DNA of 64,000 nt from Lentzea sp. NBRC 105346 (GCF_030269605.1 NZ_BSTQ01000006.1:1-64000), one strand, 5' to 3'; counted from the first letter of the stretch, positions 1 through 9,027 are shown. Translations and numbers: made by a program. The notes: generated by a model not told the origin, from the letters alone.

Positions 1-92
1 AAGGCCCCCAGCTAGACCACTGGGTTGATAGGCCAGAGATGGAAGACCGGTAACGGTTGGAGTTGACTGGTACTAATAGGCCGAGGACTTGT
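1..92 (+). rRNA. rrl: 23S rRNA, 3' end (partial)
   Basis: The window opens inside the last part of a 23S rRNA gene. The stretch ending in ACTAATAGGCCGAGGACTTG is the universally conserved 3' end of bacterial 23S rRNA. The 5S gene follows about 90 bases later in the same direction, the usual 23S-5S order. The exact 3' end is estimated. Confidence 0.93.
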
Positions 93-183
93 TACAAAGA
101 CGCTACGCATCCACTGTGCGGTTCTGGGAGAACGAACCAGGCCGATCGAGCATCTCTCGGGGTGCTGGTTTGAATTCCATAGT

Positions 184-302
184 GTTTCGGTGGTTATAGC
201 GTTGGGGAAACACCCGGTCCCATTCCGAACCCGGTAGTTAAGCCCTTCTGCGCCGATGGTACTGCACTGGTGACGGTGTGGGAGAGTAGGTCGCCGCCGG
301 AC
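184..302 (+). rRNA. rrf: 5S rRNA
   Basis: A 119-base stretch begins GTTTCGGTGGTTATAGCG and contains the conserved CCCGGTCCCATTCCGAACCC loop segment. It ends GTAGGTCGCCGCCGGAC, which pairs with the 5' end. It follows the 23S tail and is followed at once by a strong terminator, so it closes the rRNA operon. Confidence 0.95.
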
Positions 303-309
303 AAAATTT

Positions 310-351
310 CCCTGTGGGGGTCCAGTACGCTGGACCCCCACAGGGCTTTTT
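310..351 (+). terminator. rRNA operon terminator
   Basis: A perfect 16-bp stem (310-325 pairs with 330-345) with a TACG tetraloop is followed by CTTTTT. It is a textbook rho-independent terminator directly after 5S. Confidence 0.93.
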
Positions 352-374
352 GCGTTCTTGGGGGAGCCAGCCCG

Positions 375-1178
375 ATGGAAGCAGTCGCCCACGCCGACGC
401 AGTCGAGTTCGCCGACCTCGTAACCCCGTTCCTGGCGACAGACCCGGCCCGATACAGCGTGCACCTGACGACCGTGGACCTGGCGCTGCGAGGTTCCGAT
501 GCAACCCTGATCTCGCTACACGACAACGGAAACCTCGCCGGCGTAGCGACGCGTCTGCGCCCGGCGCGCCCGGTCCAGGTGGCCGGCATGCCTCCTGGTG
601 GCGCTGAAGCACTGGCGAATCTGCTGCGTTCGGCCGATCCCGAGGTGCCGGCCGTGGTCGGGCCGCGGGATCGAGTGTCGGAGTTCCGAGCGGCCTGGTC
701 CCCGGACGGCGTGGAGACCGTCGCGACCCTGCTGTACCGGCTGGACGCGCTCATATCCCCGAACGTGCCAGGCGACGCGCGCGAGGTGCCCCTTTCGTCG
801 CTGGGCGACTGGTGGCGAGCCTTCCTCAGGGACACCACCGAGATGACGGACGAGGAGGCGTTCGCGTTCGTCGAGGCGAACCGCGCGATGCCGACGCGCC
901 ACGTCGTGTGGGAGGTCGACAGCACGCCGGTCGCCTGGGCCGCCACGACAGTCCCGGTGGGAGGCGTGTCGCGAATCGGCCCCGTCTACACCCCGCCCGA
1001 CCAGCGAGGGAACGGATACGCCGCCGCGGCCACGGCGGCGATCACGCGGTGGGCGCTGGATGCAGGCGCGCACGAGGTCGTGCTCATGACCAACGCCGAC
1101 GCGGCCGGGCCGAACAGGCTGTACCGCCGACTCGGCTTCGAGGTCATCGGCGACTGGTCCTACTGGACGTTTTCCTGA
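375..1178 (+). CDS. GNAT family N-acetyltransferase
   Basis: A 267-residue protein starting at the ATG at 375 after a GGGGG-rich site. The C-terminal half carries the acetyl-CoA binding pattern of GNAT enzymes: VYTPPDQRGNGYAAAAT matches the R/Q-x-x-G-x-G/A motif A, followed by a helix, and NRLYRRLGF is the usual motif B region. The N-terminal half looks like a second, degenerate GNAT fold, as in many two-lobed actinobacterial acetyltransferases. The substrate cannot be inferred. Its last 19 bases overlap the convergent XRE gene. The frame is open further upstream, but that part lies in 5S rRNA and is not coding. Confidence 0.85.
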   Translation: MEAVAHADAVEFADLVTPFLATDPARYSVHLTTVDLALRGSDATLISLHDNGNLAGVATRLRPARPVQVAGMPPGGAEALANLLRSADPEVPAVVGPRDRVSEFRAAWSPDGVETVATLLYRLDALISPNVPGDAREVPLSSLGDWWRAFLRDTTEMTDEEAFAFVEANRAMPTRHVVWEVDSTPVAWAATTVPVGGVSRIGPVYTPPDQRGNGYAAAATAAITRWALDAGAHEVVLMTNADAAGPNRLYRRLGFEVIGDWSYWTFS

Positions 1179-1384
1179 GCCGTGCTCCGGTAGGTCAGCA
1201 GATCGCCAGGCTGGCACCGAAGCACCTCGCACAGGCGCGTGAGCGTGCTGAAGCGAATCGCCTTGGCGCGCCCGTTCTTGAGCACCGACAGGTTGACCAC
1301 GGTGACGCCGACCAGGTCGGCCAGCTGCGTGAGGGTCATGCCGCGCTCGGCCAGGAGCTTGTCCAGGTGCACTTCGATGATCAC
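1160..1384 (-). CDS. small XRE/Cro-type transcriptional regulator
   Basis: A 74-residue, almost pure helix-turn-helix protein (GMTLTQLADLVGVTVVNLSV, then NGRAKAIRFSTLTRLCEVL and QPGDLL). It resembles the small YozG-like regulators that in many bacteria follow a gene for a DUF2975-type membrane protein. The GTG start at 1384 overlaps the TGA of the upstream membrane-protein remnant by four bases (GTGA), which suggests translational coupling. It is convergent with the acetyltransferase and overlaps its 3' end. Confidence 0.8.
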   Translation of the reverse strand: MIIEVHLDKLLAERGMTLTQLADLVGVTVVNLSVLKNGRAKAIRFSTLTRLCEVLRCQPGDLLTYRSTAQENVQ

Positions 1385-1737
1385 ACGGTTCCCTCGAGGT
1401 ACTCGGCCATGCGGGAGCTCTCGCGCAGGGAGATGGGGCGGCGCCGGCCTGCCGCGTGATGCGCATGACCGACGCGAGCAGCGTGGCCAGCGGGTCGGCG
1501 ATCAGCAGGAACAGGCTCAGCATGCGCGCACCGCCCGCCGTTCCGGCGTTTTGGAAACCGGCCGGCGCGACCTGGTTGACCAGGCGGTTCGTCACGAACA
1601 GGGCGACCGCCGCGACCACCAGGCGGGCAAGGTCAGCATGGCCGTGAGGCGCTTTGGCCGATGTAGCACGCCGCTCACTTCCAGCTGACGACCGCGAGCG
1701 CGATCAGCACGGATATGACGCTCAGCAGGCTTGTCAT
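1381..1737 (-). pseudogene. small membrane protein gene broken by apparent frameshifts
   Basis: Sensible membrane-protein sequence is spread over three or four reading frames in one direction. First comes MTSLLSVISVLIALAVVSWK (1737-1678). Then, in the next frame, comes a basic stretch around RPKRLTAMLT. Then LARLVVAAVALFVTNRLVN continues to IADPLATLLASVMRITRQ. The last piece is LRESSRMAEYLEGTV, ending at the TGA at 1381. Each switch is a -1 step, as expected if single bases were lost. The start at 1737 has a TAGGAG site just after the Lrp stop codon. It may be a decayed DUF2975-like partner of the XRE gene, a cluster of sequencing deletions, or several tiny overlapping genes. Confidence 0.45.
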
Positions 1738-1742
1738 CGCTC

Positions 1743-2252
1743 CTATCGATCAACAACACCGTCGAAAATCGATATGACCACCGGCCGGTTGCGCACCGCC
1801 GACGAGAACACCAGCGACGTGGTCGTGTCGCCGTACCGCTGAGCCTCCTCAACCAACTGCTCCAGCTCGACCATCGACCGGCACACCACACGCAACAGCC
1901 AGCAGTCGTCACCGGTCACGTGGTCGGCGTCGCGAATCTGAGGCAGAGCCAGGATGTGCGACCGAAACCGAGGCGTGTCGAGCGACCGAACCCGAACCCG
2001 CACGATCGACTCGATCGGCAGCCCAAGCCGCTGCGGGTCGACGACGGCCGCATACCCGGTGATCACCCCAAGGGACTCCAGGCGCCGCACCCGTTCGGTA
2101 GCGGCCGGCGCCGAGAGCGAGATCCGCTTGGCCAGTTCGGTGAACGTCATCCGGCCGTCCTCCTGCAGGAAGGCCAGAATCTTCCAGTCCAGATCATCGA
2201 GCTCCACCGTGGAATCGTAGGCCGAAGCCAAGAAACGCCTGGACTTCTCCAT
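1743..2252 (-). CDS. Lrp/AsnC family transcriptional regulator
   Basis: A 169-residue protein. The AsnC-type winged helix-turn-helix lies near the N-terminus (LDDLDWKILAFLQEDGRMTF, FTELAKRISLSAPAATERVR, LESLGVITGY), and the RAM effector-binding domain follows (LPQIRDADHVTGDDCWLLRV). It probably binds an amino acid and autoregulates. The ATG at 2252 was chosen; an in-frame TTG lies seven codons upstream. It is divergent from the rhodanese gene with only about 35 bases between starts, so the shared gap probably holds its operator. Confidence 0.88.
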   Translation of the reverse strand: MEKSRRFLASAYDSTVELDDLDWKILAFLQEDGRMTFTELAKRISLSAPAATERVRRLESLGVITGYAAVVDPQRLGLPIESIVRVRVRSLDTPRFRSHILALPQIRDADHVTGDDCWLLRVVCRSMVELEQLVEEAQRYGDTTTSLVFSSAVRNRPVVISIFDGVVDR

Positions 2253-2287
2253 GGAGACAGAAAAACCTAGCAAGCACGATCAACAGC

Positions 2288-2701
2288 ATGAGCAACGTGT
2301 TGCGCCACGCCCCAGCCGCACCGGCCAAGGCCGCCGAGTTCTTCGCCGCCGAACTGGCCTTCGAGGCCGACCCGGACGACGTCGTCCGCGACATGAAGGA
2401 GGGCACGACCGAGGGGTACGTGCTCGTGGAGACCCGAGCCGGAGAAGCGTTCGACGCGCTGCGGATTCCGGGCGCGATCAACCTGCCGTACCGGGAGATC
2501 GGCGAGCACACGAAGCTGGACCCCGGCCTCGTGTACGTCTGCTACTGCGAGAGCTTCCAGTGCAACGCGGCGACCAAGGGAGCCTTGAAACTGGCCGAGC
2601 TCGGGTACCGCGTGAAGCGGCTGGCCGGAGGCATCACCGCGTGGCGGGCCGCCGGTTACCCCGTCGAGGGGAATGGCGTGCAGGTCGCCTGCAGCTGCTG
2701 A
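2288..2701 (+). CDS. rhodanese-like domain protein
   Basis: A 137-residue single rhodanese domain. It has VLVETRAGEAFDALRIPGAI followed by NLPYREI, the CH2A-like entry motif. The catalytic loop region is VCYCESFQCNAATKGA, and AGGITAWRAAGYPV closes the fold. Several cysteines cluster at the loop and at the very C-terminus (VACSC), so the nucleophile is not certain. Such proteins move sulfane sulfur. It is divergently transcribed from the Lrp-type regulator, which may control it. Confidence 0.85.
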   Translation: MSNVLRHAPAAPAKAAEFFAAELAFEADPDDVVRDMKEGTTEGYVLVETRAGEAFDALRIPGAINLPYREIGEHTKLDPGLVYVCYCESFQCNAATKGALKLAELGYRVKRLAGGITAWRAAGYPVEGNGVQVACSC

Positions 2702-2726
2702 GGCAACGCGACCTAGGCTCACATCC

Positions 2727-3467
2727 GTGACCCGCATCCTCGTGTTGCAGCCGTCGAAGTCGGACCCGCTCGCCCGGCTCGGCGAGTGGTTGACCTCCGG
2801 CGGTGCCGAGTTGGACGTCGTCGGACTGTGGGAGCGGGCCGCGCCCGAAAGCCTCGACGGGTACCAGGGCGTGGTCTGCCTCGGCGGCGAGATGGGGGCG
2901 CTCGACGATCTCGAGTACCCCTGGCTCGCGGACGTGCGGCGGTTGCTGTCCAGCGCCGTGGCGAAGCGTGTGCCCGTGCTCGCGATCTGTCTCGGGGCGC
3001 AGTTGCTCGCGGTGGCCACCGGCGGGCAGGTGCGGCGTGGGCCGAACGGGTGCGAAATCGGTGTGCTGCTCGTCGCGAAGCGGGACGTGGCCGGCCGCGA
3101 CCCGTTGTTCGCCGAGCTGCCGTGGACTCCGGACGTCCTGCAGTTCCATCACGACGAGGTGCACGTTCTGCCTCCGGCGGCAGAACACCTCGCCGCGTCA
3201 CCCATGTACCCGCATCAGGCCTTCCGCGTCGGGGAGAGCGCCTACGGGCTGCAGTTCCACATTGAAACCACGCCCGAGATCGTGCTCAACTGGGCTGAGA
3301 AGAATCCGGAGAGCGCGGCCCTCGCCCGTCCTGGGCAGTTGGATCCCGGCTTCCTGGTCGAGGCGCACCGCGACATCGAGGAGGTCTGGCGGCCCTTCGT
3401 GGCGAGATTCACGGCGTTGACGCGCGGTGAGATGGCCCCGGCGGGAATACAGCTTCCCCTTGTGTGA
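2727..3467 (+). CDS. class I glutamine amidotransferase-like protein
   Basis: A 246-residue stand-alone glutamine amidotransferase domain of the GMP-synthase type. The nucleophile elbow is LAICLGAQLLAVATGG with the catalytic Cys. The His/Glu part is GLQFHIETTPE. The GTG at 2727 was chosen because it begins the first beta strand (TRILVLQP). No synthase partner lies beside it, so the acceptor is unknown. Confidence 0.85.
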   Translation: MTRILVLQPSKSDPLARLGEWLTSGGAELDVVGLWERAAPESLDGYQGVVCLGGEMGALDDLEYPWLADVRRLLSSAVAKRVPVLAICLGAQLLAVATGGQVRRGPNGCEIGVLLVAKRDVAGRDPLFAELPWTPDVLQFHHDEVHVLPPAAEHLAASPMYPHQAFRVGESAYGLQFHIETTPEIVLNWAEKNPESAALARPGQLDPGFLVEAHRDIEEVWRPFVARFTALTRGEMAPAGIQLPLV

Positions 3468-3548
3468 CCTTACTTTCGTAGCTCGATCGGTACGCAAAGT
3501 TCCCGGTACCTTCAAGTTGGCCTGTTTCGATCCAGCCGGAGGATCAGT

Positions 3549-4682
3549 GTGGATCCCGCACTCATAGTGGCCGTCGTCATCACGACGGCCCTCATCTTCG
3601 ACTTCACCAACGGTTTCCACGACACGGCCAACGCGATGGCCACCTCCATCGCGACAGGCGCGCTGCGACCGAGAACAGCGGTCGCACTGTCGGCGGTGCT
3701 GAACCTCGTCGGCGCGTTCCTCTCCGTCGAGGTGGCCAAGACCATCTCCGGCGGCATCGTGGACGATGCCAAGATCACCCCCGCGATCATCTTCGGCGGG
3801 CTCGTCGGTGCGATCATGTGGAACCTCGTGACCTGGTACATAGGGTTGCCGTCGAGTTCCTCGCACGCGTTGTTCGGCGGTCTGATCGGCGCGGCCTGGG
3901 TCGCCGCGGGCATGGACTCGATCCACTTCGCCAAGGTCTTCGACAAGGTCGTCATCCCCGCGGTCGCGGCGCCGCTCGTGGCGGGAATCGTGGCGGCGAT
4001 CGCGACGAACGTCGCCTACCGGCTCAAGCGCAAGACCGACCCGCGCGTCTCGCACGTCGGGTTCAAGGTCGGTCAGGTCGCGTCGGCGTCGATGGTGTCG
4101 CTCGCGCACGGCACGAACGACGCGCAGAAGACGATGGGCATTATCACCCTCGCGCTGATCACGTCCGGCTCGCTCGCACCCGGTTCGCCGCCGCCCACCT
4201 GGGTGATCGTCAGCGCCGCGCTCGCGATCGCGCTCGGCACCTACCTCGGCGGCTGGCGCATCACGCACACCATGGGCCGCGGCCTCACCACGATCGAGCC
4301 CGCTCAGGGCTTCGCGGCGCAGACCAGCACCGCGGCCGCGATCATGGCCTCGTCGCACCTCGGGTTCGCGCTCTCCACGACGCACGTCGCGTCCGGCGGC
4401 ATCATGGGCTCCGGCCTCGGCCGCGACCGGCGCGGCGTGAAGTGGGGCATGGCGGGCAAGATGGTGCTCGGCTGGGCGTTCACGCTGCCCGCCGCGGGCA
4501 TCGTCGGCGCGATCGCCGGCAAGTGGGCGTCGAGCGGCACCTCCGGTGTCATCGGCGTCGCGGTGGTCGGCATCGCCGTGTCGGTCGGAATCTGGATCGC
4601 GTCGCGGCGTGAGCCCGTTCGCCCCGAGCACATCGTCGACGAGGTCGCCGCGCAGGCCGAGCTGCACAAGGTGGCGGCGTGA
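3549..4682 (+). CDS. pit: PiT family inorganic phosphate transporter
   Basis: A 377-residue integral membrane protein with both halves of the PiT signature: FTNGFHDTANAMATSIATGA near residues 19-38 and SLAHGTNDAQKTMG near residues 184-197. It should be a low-affinity proton- or metal-phosphate symporter. The GTG start follows CCGGAGGATCA. Its stop overlaps the next small membrane gene (GTGA). Confidence 0.92.
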   Translation: MDPALIVAVVITTALIFDFTNGFHDTANAMATSIATGALRPRTAVALSAVLNLVGAFLSVEVAKTISGGIVDDAKITPAIIFGGLVGAIMWNLVTWYIGLPSSSSHALFGGLIGAAWVAAGMDSIHFAKVFDKVVIPAVAAPLVAGIVAAIATNVAYRLKRKTDPRVSHVGFKVGQVASASMVSLAHGTNDAQKTMGIITLALITSGSLAPGSPPPTWVIVSAALAIALGTYLGGWRITHTMGRGLTTIEPAQGFAAQTSTAAAIMASSHLGFALSTTHVASGGIMGSGLGRDRRGVKWGMAGKMVLGWAFTLPAAGIVGAIAGKWASSGTSGVIGVAVVGIAVSVGIWIASRREPVRPEHIVDEVAAQAELHKVAA

Positions 4683-4864
4683 AAATCAACTGGATGGCGC
4701 TGCTGACCGTCTTCGGCGCCACGCTGCTCACGACGCTCGCCGTGGTGGTGCTCTTCGTGATCGGCATCCGCGCGTTGTCGGCGGACCGCAAGCCGGTCGC
4801 GTACGCGAGCTTCGGCGGGTGCAGCGCGGTAGTCCTTTTCGGTCTCTACCTGATCGTGGCGTAG
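4679..4864 (+). CDS. small two-helix membrane protein coupled to pit
   Basis: A 61-residue protein with two hydrophobic helices (MALLTVFGATLLTTLAVVVL and SFGGCSAVVLFGLYLIVA) separated by a short basic loop. The GTG start overlaps the pit stop codon by four bases, so it is probably co-translated with the phosphate transporter. It may be an accessory subunit; the function is unknown. Confidence 0.75.
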   Translation: MKINWMALLTVFGATLLTTLAVVVLFVIGIRALSADRKPVAYASFGGCSAVVLFGLYLIVA

Positions 4865-4888
4865 CAACGCCGACTAAGTTTGCTCTCG

Positions 4889-7792
4889 ATGAGCGAACCG
4901 GTCCGCGCCGCGTCACCAGCCCGCTTCGGGCTCACCGAGCCGCGCAGCGAGGAGATGCTGCACGCGGCGGGCTGGTGGGCGGACCGCCGGCCCGCCGAGG
5001 GCGGTGAGCACGTCCTCGCGGCCCTGTCGCGCACCCCGGATCCCGACCTCGCGCTGCGCGGGCTGGACCGGCTGCGCGACGCCGTCGGGGACGCCTGGCC
5101 CGAGCTCTCGGGCCGGCTGCACGACGACCGGGTGCTGCGCGGCAGGCTGCTCGCGGTGCTCGGGTCGTCGACCGCGCTGTCGGACTTCCTGATCGCGAAC
5201 CCGGATCGCTGGCGTTCGCTGACCGCGCCGTTCGACTTCGAGTCCCTGAACGGGGCGGCTCAGCTGCGGGTCGAGTACCGCATGCAGCTGTGCCTGATCG
5301 CCGCGGCGGACCTCGCGCACATCGTCGAGCCCGAGCTGCCGTTCGTGCCGTACGACGAGGTGGCGGAGCAGCTGTCCGACCTGGCCGTGGCCGCGCTGCG
5401 CGCGTCGTTGACGCTGGCGGCGCAGCGGATCGGTGACAAGGTGGCCGACTGCCGGCTCGCGGTGATCGCGATGGGCAAGTGCGGCGCGCGCGAGCTGAAC
5501 TACGTGAGCGACGTCGACGTCGTGTTCGTCGCCGAGGGTGATCTCGGGGTGGCGACGCGGCTGGCGTCGTCGATGATGCAGATCGCCGGCCAGGCGTGCT
5601 TCGAGGTGGACGCGGCGCTGCGGCCGGAGGGCAAGGCGGGCGCGCTCGTCCGGACACTGGACGGCCACGCGTCGTACTACAAGAAGTGGGCGCGCACCTG
5701 GGAGTTCCAGGCGCTGCTCAAGGCACGGCCGGTCGCGGGCGACGCCGAGCTCGGCCAGGCCTACCTCGACGTCGTGCGGCCGATGGTGTGGCAGGCCGCC
5801 GAACGTGAGAACTTCGTGGCGGACGTGCAGGCCATGCGCAGGCGCGTCGAGGACCACGTGCCGTCCGGGCTCGCGGAGCGCGAGCTGAAGCTCGGCCGTG
5901 GCGGCCTGCGCGACGTCGAGTTCGCGGTGCAGTTGCTGCAGCTCGTGCACGGCCGCAGCGACGAGGCGTTGCGCATCCAGGCGACGACCGCGGCGCTGGC
6001 GGCTCTGGGCCGGGGCGGCTACGTCGCCCGGACCGACGCGGCGGACTTCGGCCGCTCCTACCGGTTCCTGCGCACGCTCGAGCACCGGCTGCAGCTGCAG
6101 CGTTTACTGCGCACGCACCTGTTCCCCGCCGACGACGACACGTCGGCGCTGCGCTGGCTCGCCCGCGCGTCCGGGCTCGCCGCCGAGGGCCGCAGGTCCG
6201 AGAGCGAGGTGCTGGTCGCCGAGTTCCGCAGGCACGCCAACCAGGTGCGGCGGCTGCACGAGAAGCTGTTCTACCGGCCGCTGCTGGAGGCCGTCGCCGG
6301 GGTGCCGACCGAGGCGCTGCGCCTGACCACGGCCGAGGCGGGCGCGCGCTTGGAGGCGTTGGGCTACACGTCGCCGGACGGTGCGCTGCGGCACATCCAG
6401 GCGTTGACGCACGGTGTGTCGCGCCGCGCGAAGATCCAGATGGCGCTGCTGCCGGTGCTGCTGGACCTGTTCGCCGAGACGCCCGACCCGGACGGCGGGC
6501 TGCTCGCGTACCGGCGGGTGTCCGAGGCACTGGCGGAAACGCCCTGGTACCTGCGGCTGCTGCGGGACGAGGGCGCGGTCGTCGAGCGCCTGGCGACGTT
6601 GCTCGGCACGTCGAAGCTCGTGCCGGACCTCCTGGTGCGCGCGCCCGAGGTGTTGCGGCTGCTGGCCGACCCGGACGCCCTGGTCGGCCGTGATCCGCTG
6701 ATCGTCGGGAATCCCTTGCGCAGCGCCGTTTCCCGGTACGCGGATCTGGAACGCGCCGCGTCGGCCGCGCGGTCGCTGCGCCGCCACGAGCTGTTGCGCG
6801 TGGCGGCGGCCGACCTGCTCGGGCTGATGTCGCTGGACACCGTGTGCGTGTCGCTGTCCGAGGTGTGGGCCGCCGTCCTGCAGGCCGCCCTGGACGCCGC
6901 GATCCGCTCGTCGGGTTCGCCGCTGGCCACGATCGCGGTGATCGGCATGGGCCGGCTCGGCGGGCGTGAACAGGGCTACGGCTCGGACGCCGACGTGATG
7001 TTCGTGTGCCGGCCGTTGGACGGTGTCTCCGACTCGGATGCCGTGCGGTACGCGAGCCCGATCGTGGAGAACATCCGGCGCGTGCTCGGCTCGCCGTCGC
7101 AGGACCCGCCGCTGCAGGTCGACGCGGACCTGCGGCCGGAGGGGCGGCAGGGGCCGCTGGTGCGGACGCTCGAGTCCTACCGCGCGTACTACCGGCAGTG
7201 GGGCGAGATCTGGGAACGCCAGGCCCTGCTGCGCGCCCGGCCCATTGCCGGTGATGTCTCCTTGGGTGCCGAGTTCGTCGAGATGATCGATCCGTTGCGG
7301 TATCCGGACGCCGGGCTGGACGCCGCGGCCGTGCGCGAGATCCGGCGGATCAAGGCGCGGGTCGACGCGGAACGCCTGCCGCGCGGCGCGGATCCGTCGA
7401 CGCACACCAAGCTGGGGCGTGGCGGGCTCGCCGACGTCGAGTGGACCGTGCAGCTGTTGCAGCTGCGGCACTCCGGTGCCGTGCCCGCCTTGCGTACACC
7501 GTCCACAATGGCCGGAATGGCCGCCGCCGTCTCCGCCGGTCTGCTGACCGAAGAGGACGCCTCGGCGTTGCAGACGGCCTGGAACCTCGCGACCCGCGCG
7601 CGCAACGCCGTGATGCTGGTGCGCGGCAAGTCGTCCGATCAGCTGCCCACGTCTGGCCGGGAGTTGTCGGGTGTGGCGTCCATCATGGGACATCCCGTCG
7701 AGCGCGATCCCGGCGAGTTCCTCGACGAATACCGGCGGACGGCCCGTCGTGCGCGCGCGGTGGTCGAGCGGGTGTTTTACGGTGAGGAATAG
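4889..7792 (+). CDS. glnE: bifunctional glutamine synthetase adenylyltransferase / adenylyl-removing enzyme
   Basis: A 967-residue protein with two homologous nucleotidyltransferase halves, the normal GlnE architecture. The first active-site motif is LNYVSDVDVVF near residue 207. The second is QGYGSDADVMF near residue 698. Each is followed by a LKLGRGGLRDVEF- or TKLGRGGLADVEW-type segment. It attaches or removes AMP on a tyrosine of glutamine synthetase according to nitrogen status. Its target glnA lies at 12579-14003. The ATG at 4889 gives a standard-length protein. Confidence 0.95.
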   Translation: MSEPVRAASPARFGLTEPRSEEMLHAAGWWADRRPAEGGEHVLAALSRTPDPDLALRGLDRLRDAVGDAWPELSGRLHDDRVLRGRLLAVLGSSTALSDFLIANPDRWRSLTAPFDFESLNGAAQLRVEYRMQLCLIAAADLAHIVEPELPFVPYDEVAEQLSDLAVAALRASLTLAAQRIGDKVADCRLAVIAMGKCGARELNYVSDVDVVFVAEGDLGVATRLASSMMQIAGQACFEVDAALRPEGKAGALVRTLDGHASYYKKWARTWEFQALLKARPVAGDAELGQAYLDVVRPMVWQAAERENFVADVQAMRRRVEDHVPSGLAERELKLGRGGLRDVEFAVQLLQLVHGRSDEALRIQATTAALAALGRGGYVARTDAADFGRSYRFLRTLEHRLQLQRLLRTHLFPADDDTSALRWLARASGLAAEGRRSESEVLVAEFRRHANQVRRLHEKLFYRPLLEAVAGVPTEALRLTTAEAGARLEALGYTSPDGALRHIQALTHGVSRRAKIQMALLPVLLDLFAETPDPDGGLLAYRRVSEALAETPWYLRLLRDEGAVVERLATLLGTSKLVPDLLVRAPEVLRLLADPDALVGRDPLIVGNPLRSAVSRYADLERAASAARSLRRHELLRVAAADLLGLMSLDTVCVSLSEVWAAVLQAALDAAIRSSGSPLATIAVIGMGRLGGREQGYGSDADVMFVCRPLDGVSDSDAVRYASPIVENIRRVLGSPSQDPPLQVDADLRPEGRQGPLVRTLESYRAYYRQWGEIWERQALLRARPIAGDVSLGAEFVEMIDPLRYPDAGLDAAAVREIRRIKARVDAERLPRGADPSTHTKLGRGGLADVEWTVQLLQLRHSGAVPALRTPSTMAGMAAAVSAGLLTEEDASALQTAWNLATRARNAVMLVRGKSSDQLPTSGRELSGVASIMGHPVERDPGEFLDEYRRTARRARAVVERVFYGEE

Positions 7793-7821
7793 GCGGAGCC
7801 TCACGGAAGTTGGTCTTGGTT

Positions 7822-8754
7822 GTGAAAGCGATCGCGTTGACCGAATACGGTGACCCCGACGTACTGACGCTGCAGGACCTGCCCGACCCGCTCGTCGGCC
7901 CCGACCACGCGCTGGTCGAGGTGAAGGCGGCGGGCATCAACCCGGTGGACTTCAAGATCCGCCAGGGCTACCTGCAGGGCATTCTCCCGCATCACACGCC
8001 GTTGATCCCCGGCTGGGACGTCGCGGGCGTCGTGCGGTCGGTCCCGACCGCCGTGCGCGACTTCAAGGCCGGCGACGAGGTGCTGGGGTACATCCGCAAG
8101 GACCACGTGCAGCACGGCGCCTACGCCGAGCTCGTCTCGGTGCCGACCCGGATGCTCGTGCGCAAGCCGTCCACTGTGGACTGGGAGGTCGCGGGTGCGC
8201 TGCCGCTGGCGGGTCTGACCGCGGTGCAGTCGTTGCGGACGGCCGGGGTGTCGTCGGGTGACACGGTTCTCGTGCACGCGGCCGCGGGTGGCGTCGGTCA
8301 CCTCGCGGTGCAGATCGCGTTCCAGCTCGGCGCGAAGCGCGTGATCGGCACGGCGTCGCCGCGCAACCACGACTTCCTGCGTTCGCTCGGCGCCGAGCCC
8401 GTCCCGTACGGCGACGCGCTGCTGAACGCGGTGGCAGAGGTGGTCGGTGGCGACGGCAAGGTCGACGCGGCACTGGACTTCGTCGGCGGACCCGCGCTGG
8501 ACGACTCGCTGCAGCTGGTCCGGGACCGTTCCCGCATCGTGTCCATTGTGGATGGACCGCGCACGGTCGAGCAGGGCGCGAAGCACGTCTGGGGCCACGC
8601 CTCGCAGGAGGACCTGCAGTGGCTGGTGGACCTGGTGGCCGCGGGTTCGTTGAAGGTCGAAGTGCAGCGGACGTTCCCGCTGGAGCAGGCGGCGGACGCG
8701 CATCGGTTGCTCGAAGGCGGGCATGTGCGCGGCAAGGTCGTGCTCACGGTCTGA
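7822..8754 (+). CDS. NADPH:quinone oxidoreductase-like (zinc-independent MDR) protein
   Basis: A 310-residue medium-chain dehydrogenase/reductase. It has the GroES-like N-terminal fold (KAAGINPVDFKIRQG, LIPGWDVAGVV) and a Rossmann domain with the dinucleotide motif HAAAGGVGHLAVQIA. Structural zinc cysteines are absent, typical of quinone oxidoreductases. The GTG at 7822 gives the usual MKAIALTEYG start; a TTG at 7810 is also in frame. It ends just before a shared hairpin. Confidence 0.88.
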   Translation: MKAIALTEYGDPDVLTLQDLPDPLVGPDHALVEVKAAGINPVDFKIRQGYLQGILPHHTPLIPGWDVAGVVRSVPTAVRDFKAGDEVLGYIRKDHVQHGAYAELVSVPTRMLVRKPSTVDWEVAGALPLAGLTAVQSLRTAGVSSGDTVLVHAAAGGVGHLAVQIAFQLGAKRVIGTASPRNHDFLRSLGAEPVPYGDALLNAVAEVVGGDGKVDAALDFVGGPALDDSLQLVRDRSRIVSIVDGPRTVEQGAKHVWGHASQEDLQWLVDLVAAGSLKVEVQRTFPLEQAADAHRLLEGGHVRGKVVLTV

Positions 8755-8761
8755 CGACGAA

Positions 8762-8787
8762 TGAGGGGGCCGCGACAGGCCCCCTCA
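8762..8787. terminator. hairpin between convergent genes
   Basis: A 10-bp G/C stem, TGAGGGGGCC pairing with GGCCCCCTCA around a 6-base loop, sits between the oxidoreductase and the convergent acidic protein gene. No long T-tract follows. It probably terminates both directions. Confidence 0.65.
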
Positions 8788-8793
8788 CTCGGA

Positions 8794-9027
8794 TCACTCT
8801 TCGTCCGCGTCGGGATCGACCGCGGGCGCGCTGGTGAACACCTCGACGACCCACTCCTCCTCCAGCGAGTCGCTGTCCTCGGAGTCGGGAACGAGGCGGT
8901 TGTACAACTTCACGCCGAGCCCGAGCACGTCGGCGGCCTGGACGGCCTCAATGGCCTCCTGGGCGGAGTCGACGATGTTCGTGGTCAGCAGCTGCGTGGC
9001 CGTGTATTCGGCAACTTCTTCAGACAC
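8794..9027 (-). CDS. small acidic hypothetical protein
   Basis: A 77-residue, strongly acidic protein. It has a helical N-terminal part (SAQEAIEAVQAADVLGLG) and a C-terminal tail rich in Asp and Glu (DSEDSDSLEEEW, DPDADEE). No known family recognised. It is a separate unit, convergent with the oxidoreductase gene. Confidence 0.6.
   Translation of the reverse strand: MSEEVAEYTATQLLTTNIVDSAQEAIEAVQAADVLGLGVKLYNRLVPDSEDSDSLEEEWVVEVFTSAPAVDPDADEE

Noticed and set aside
270-374. Upstream in-frame extension of the acetyltransferase
   Set aside because: The segment lies in 5S rRNA and its terminator. The ATG at 375 begins the protein.
1743-2270. Plus-strand frame opposite the Lrp-type gene
   Set aside because: It is a shadow of the Lrp gene with no family features.
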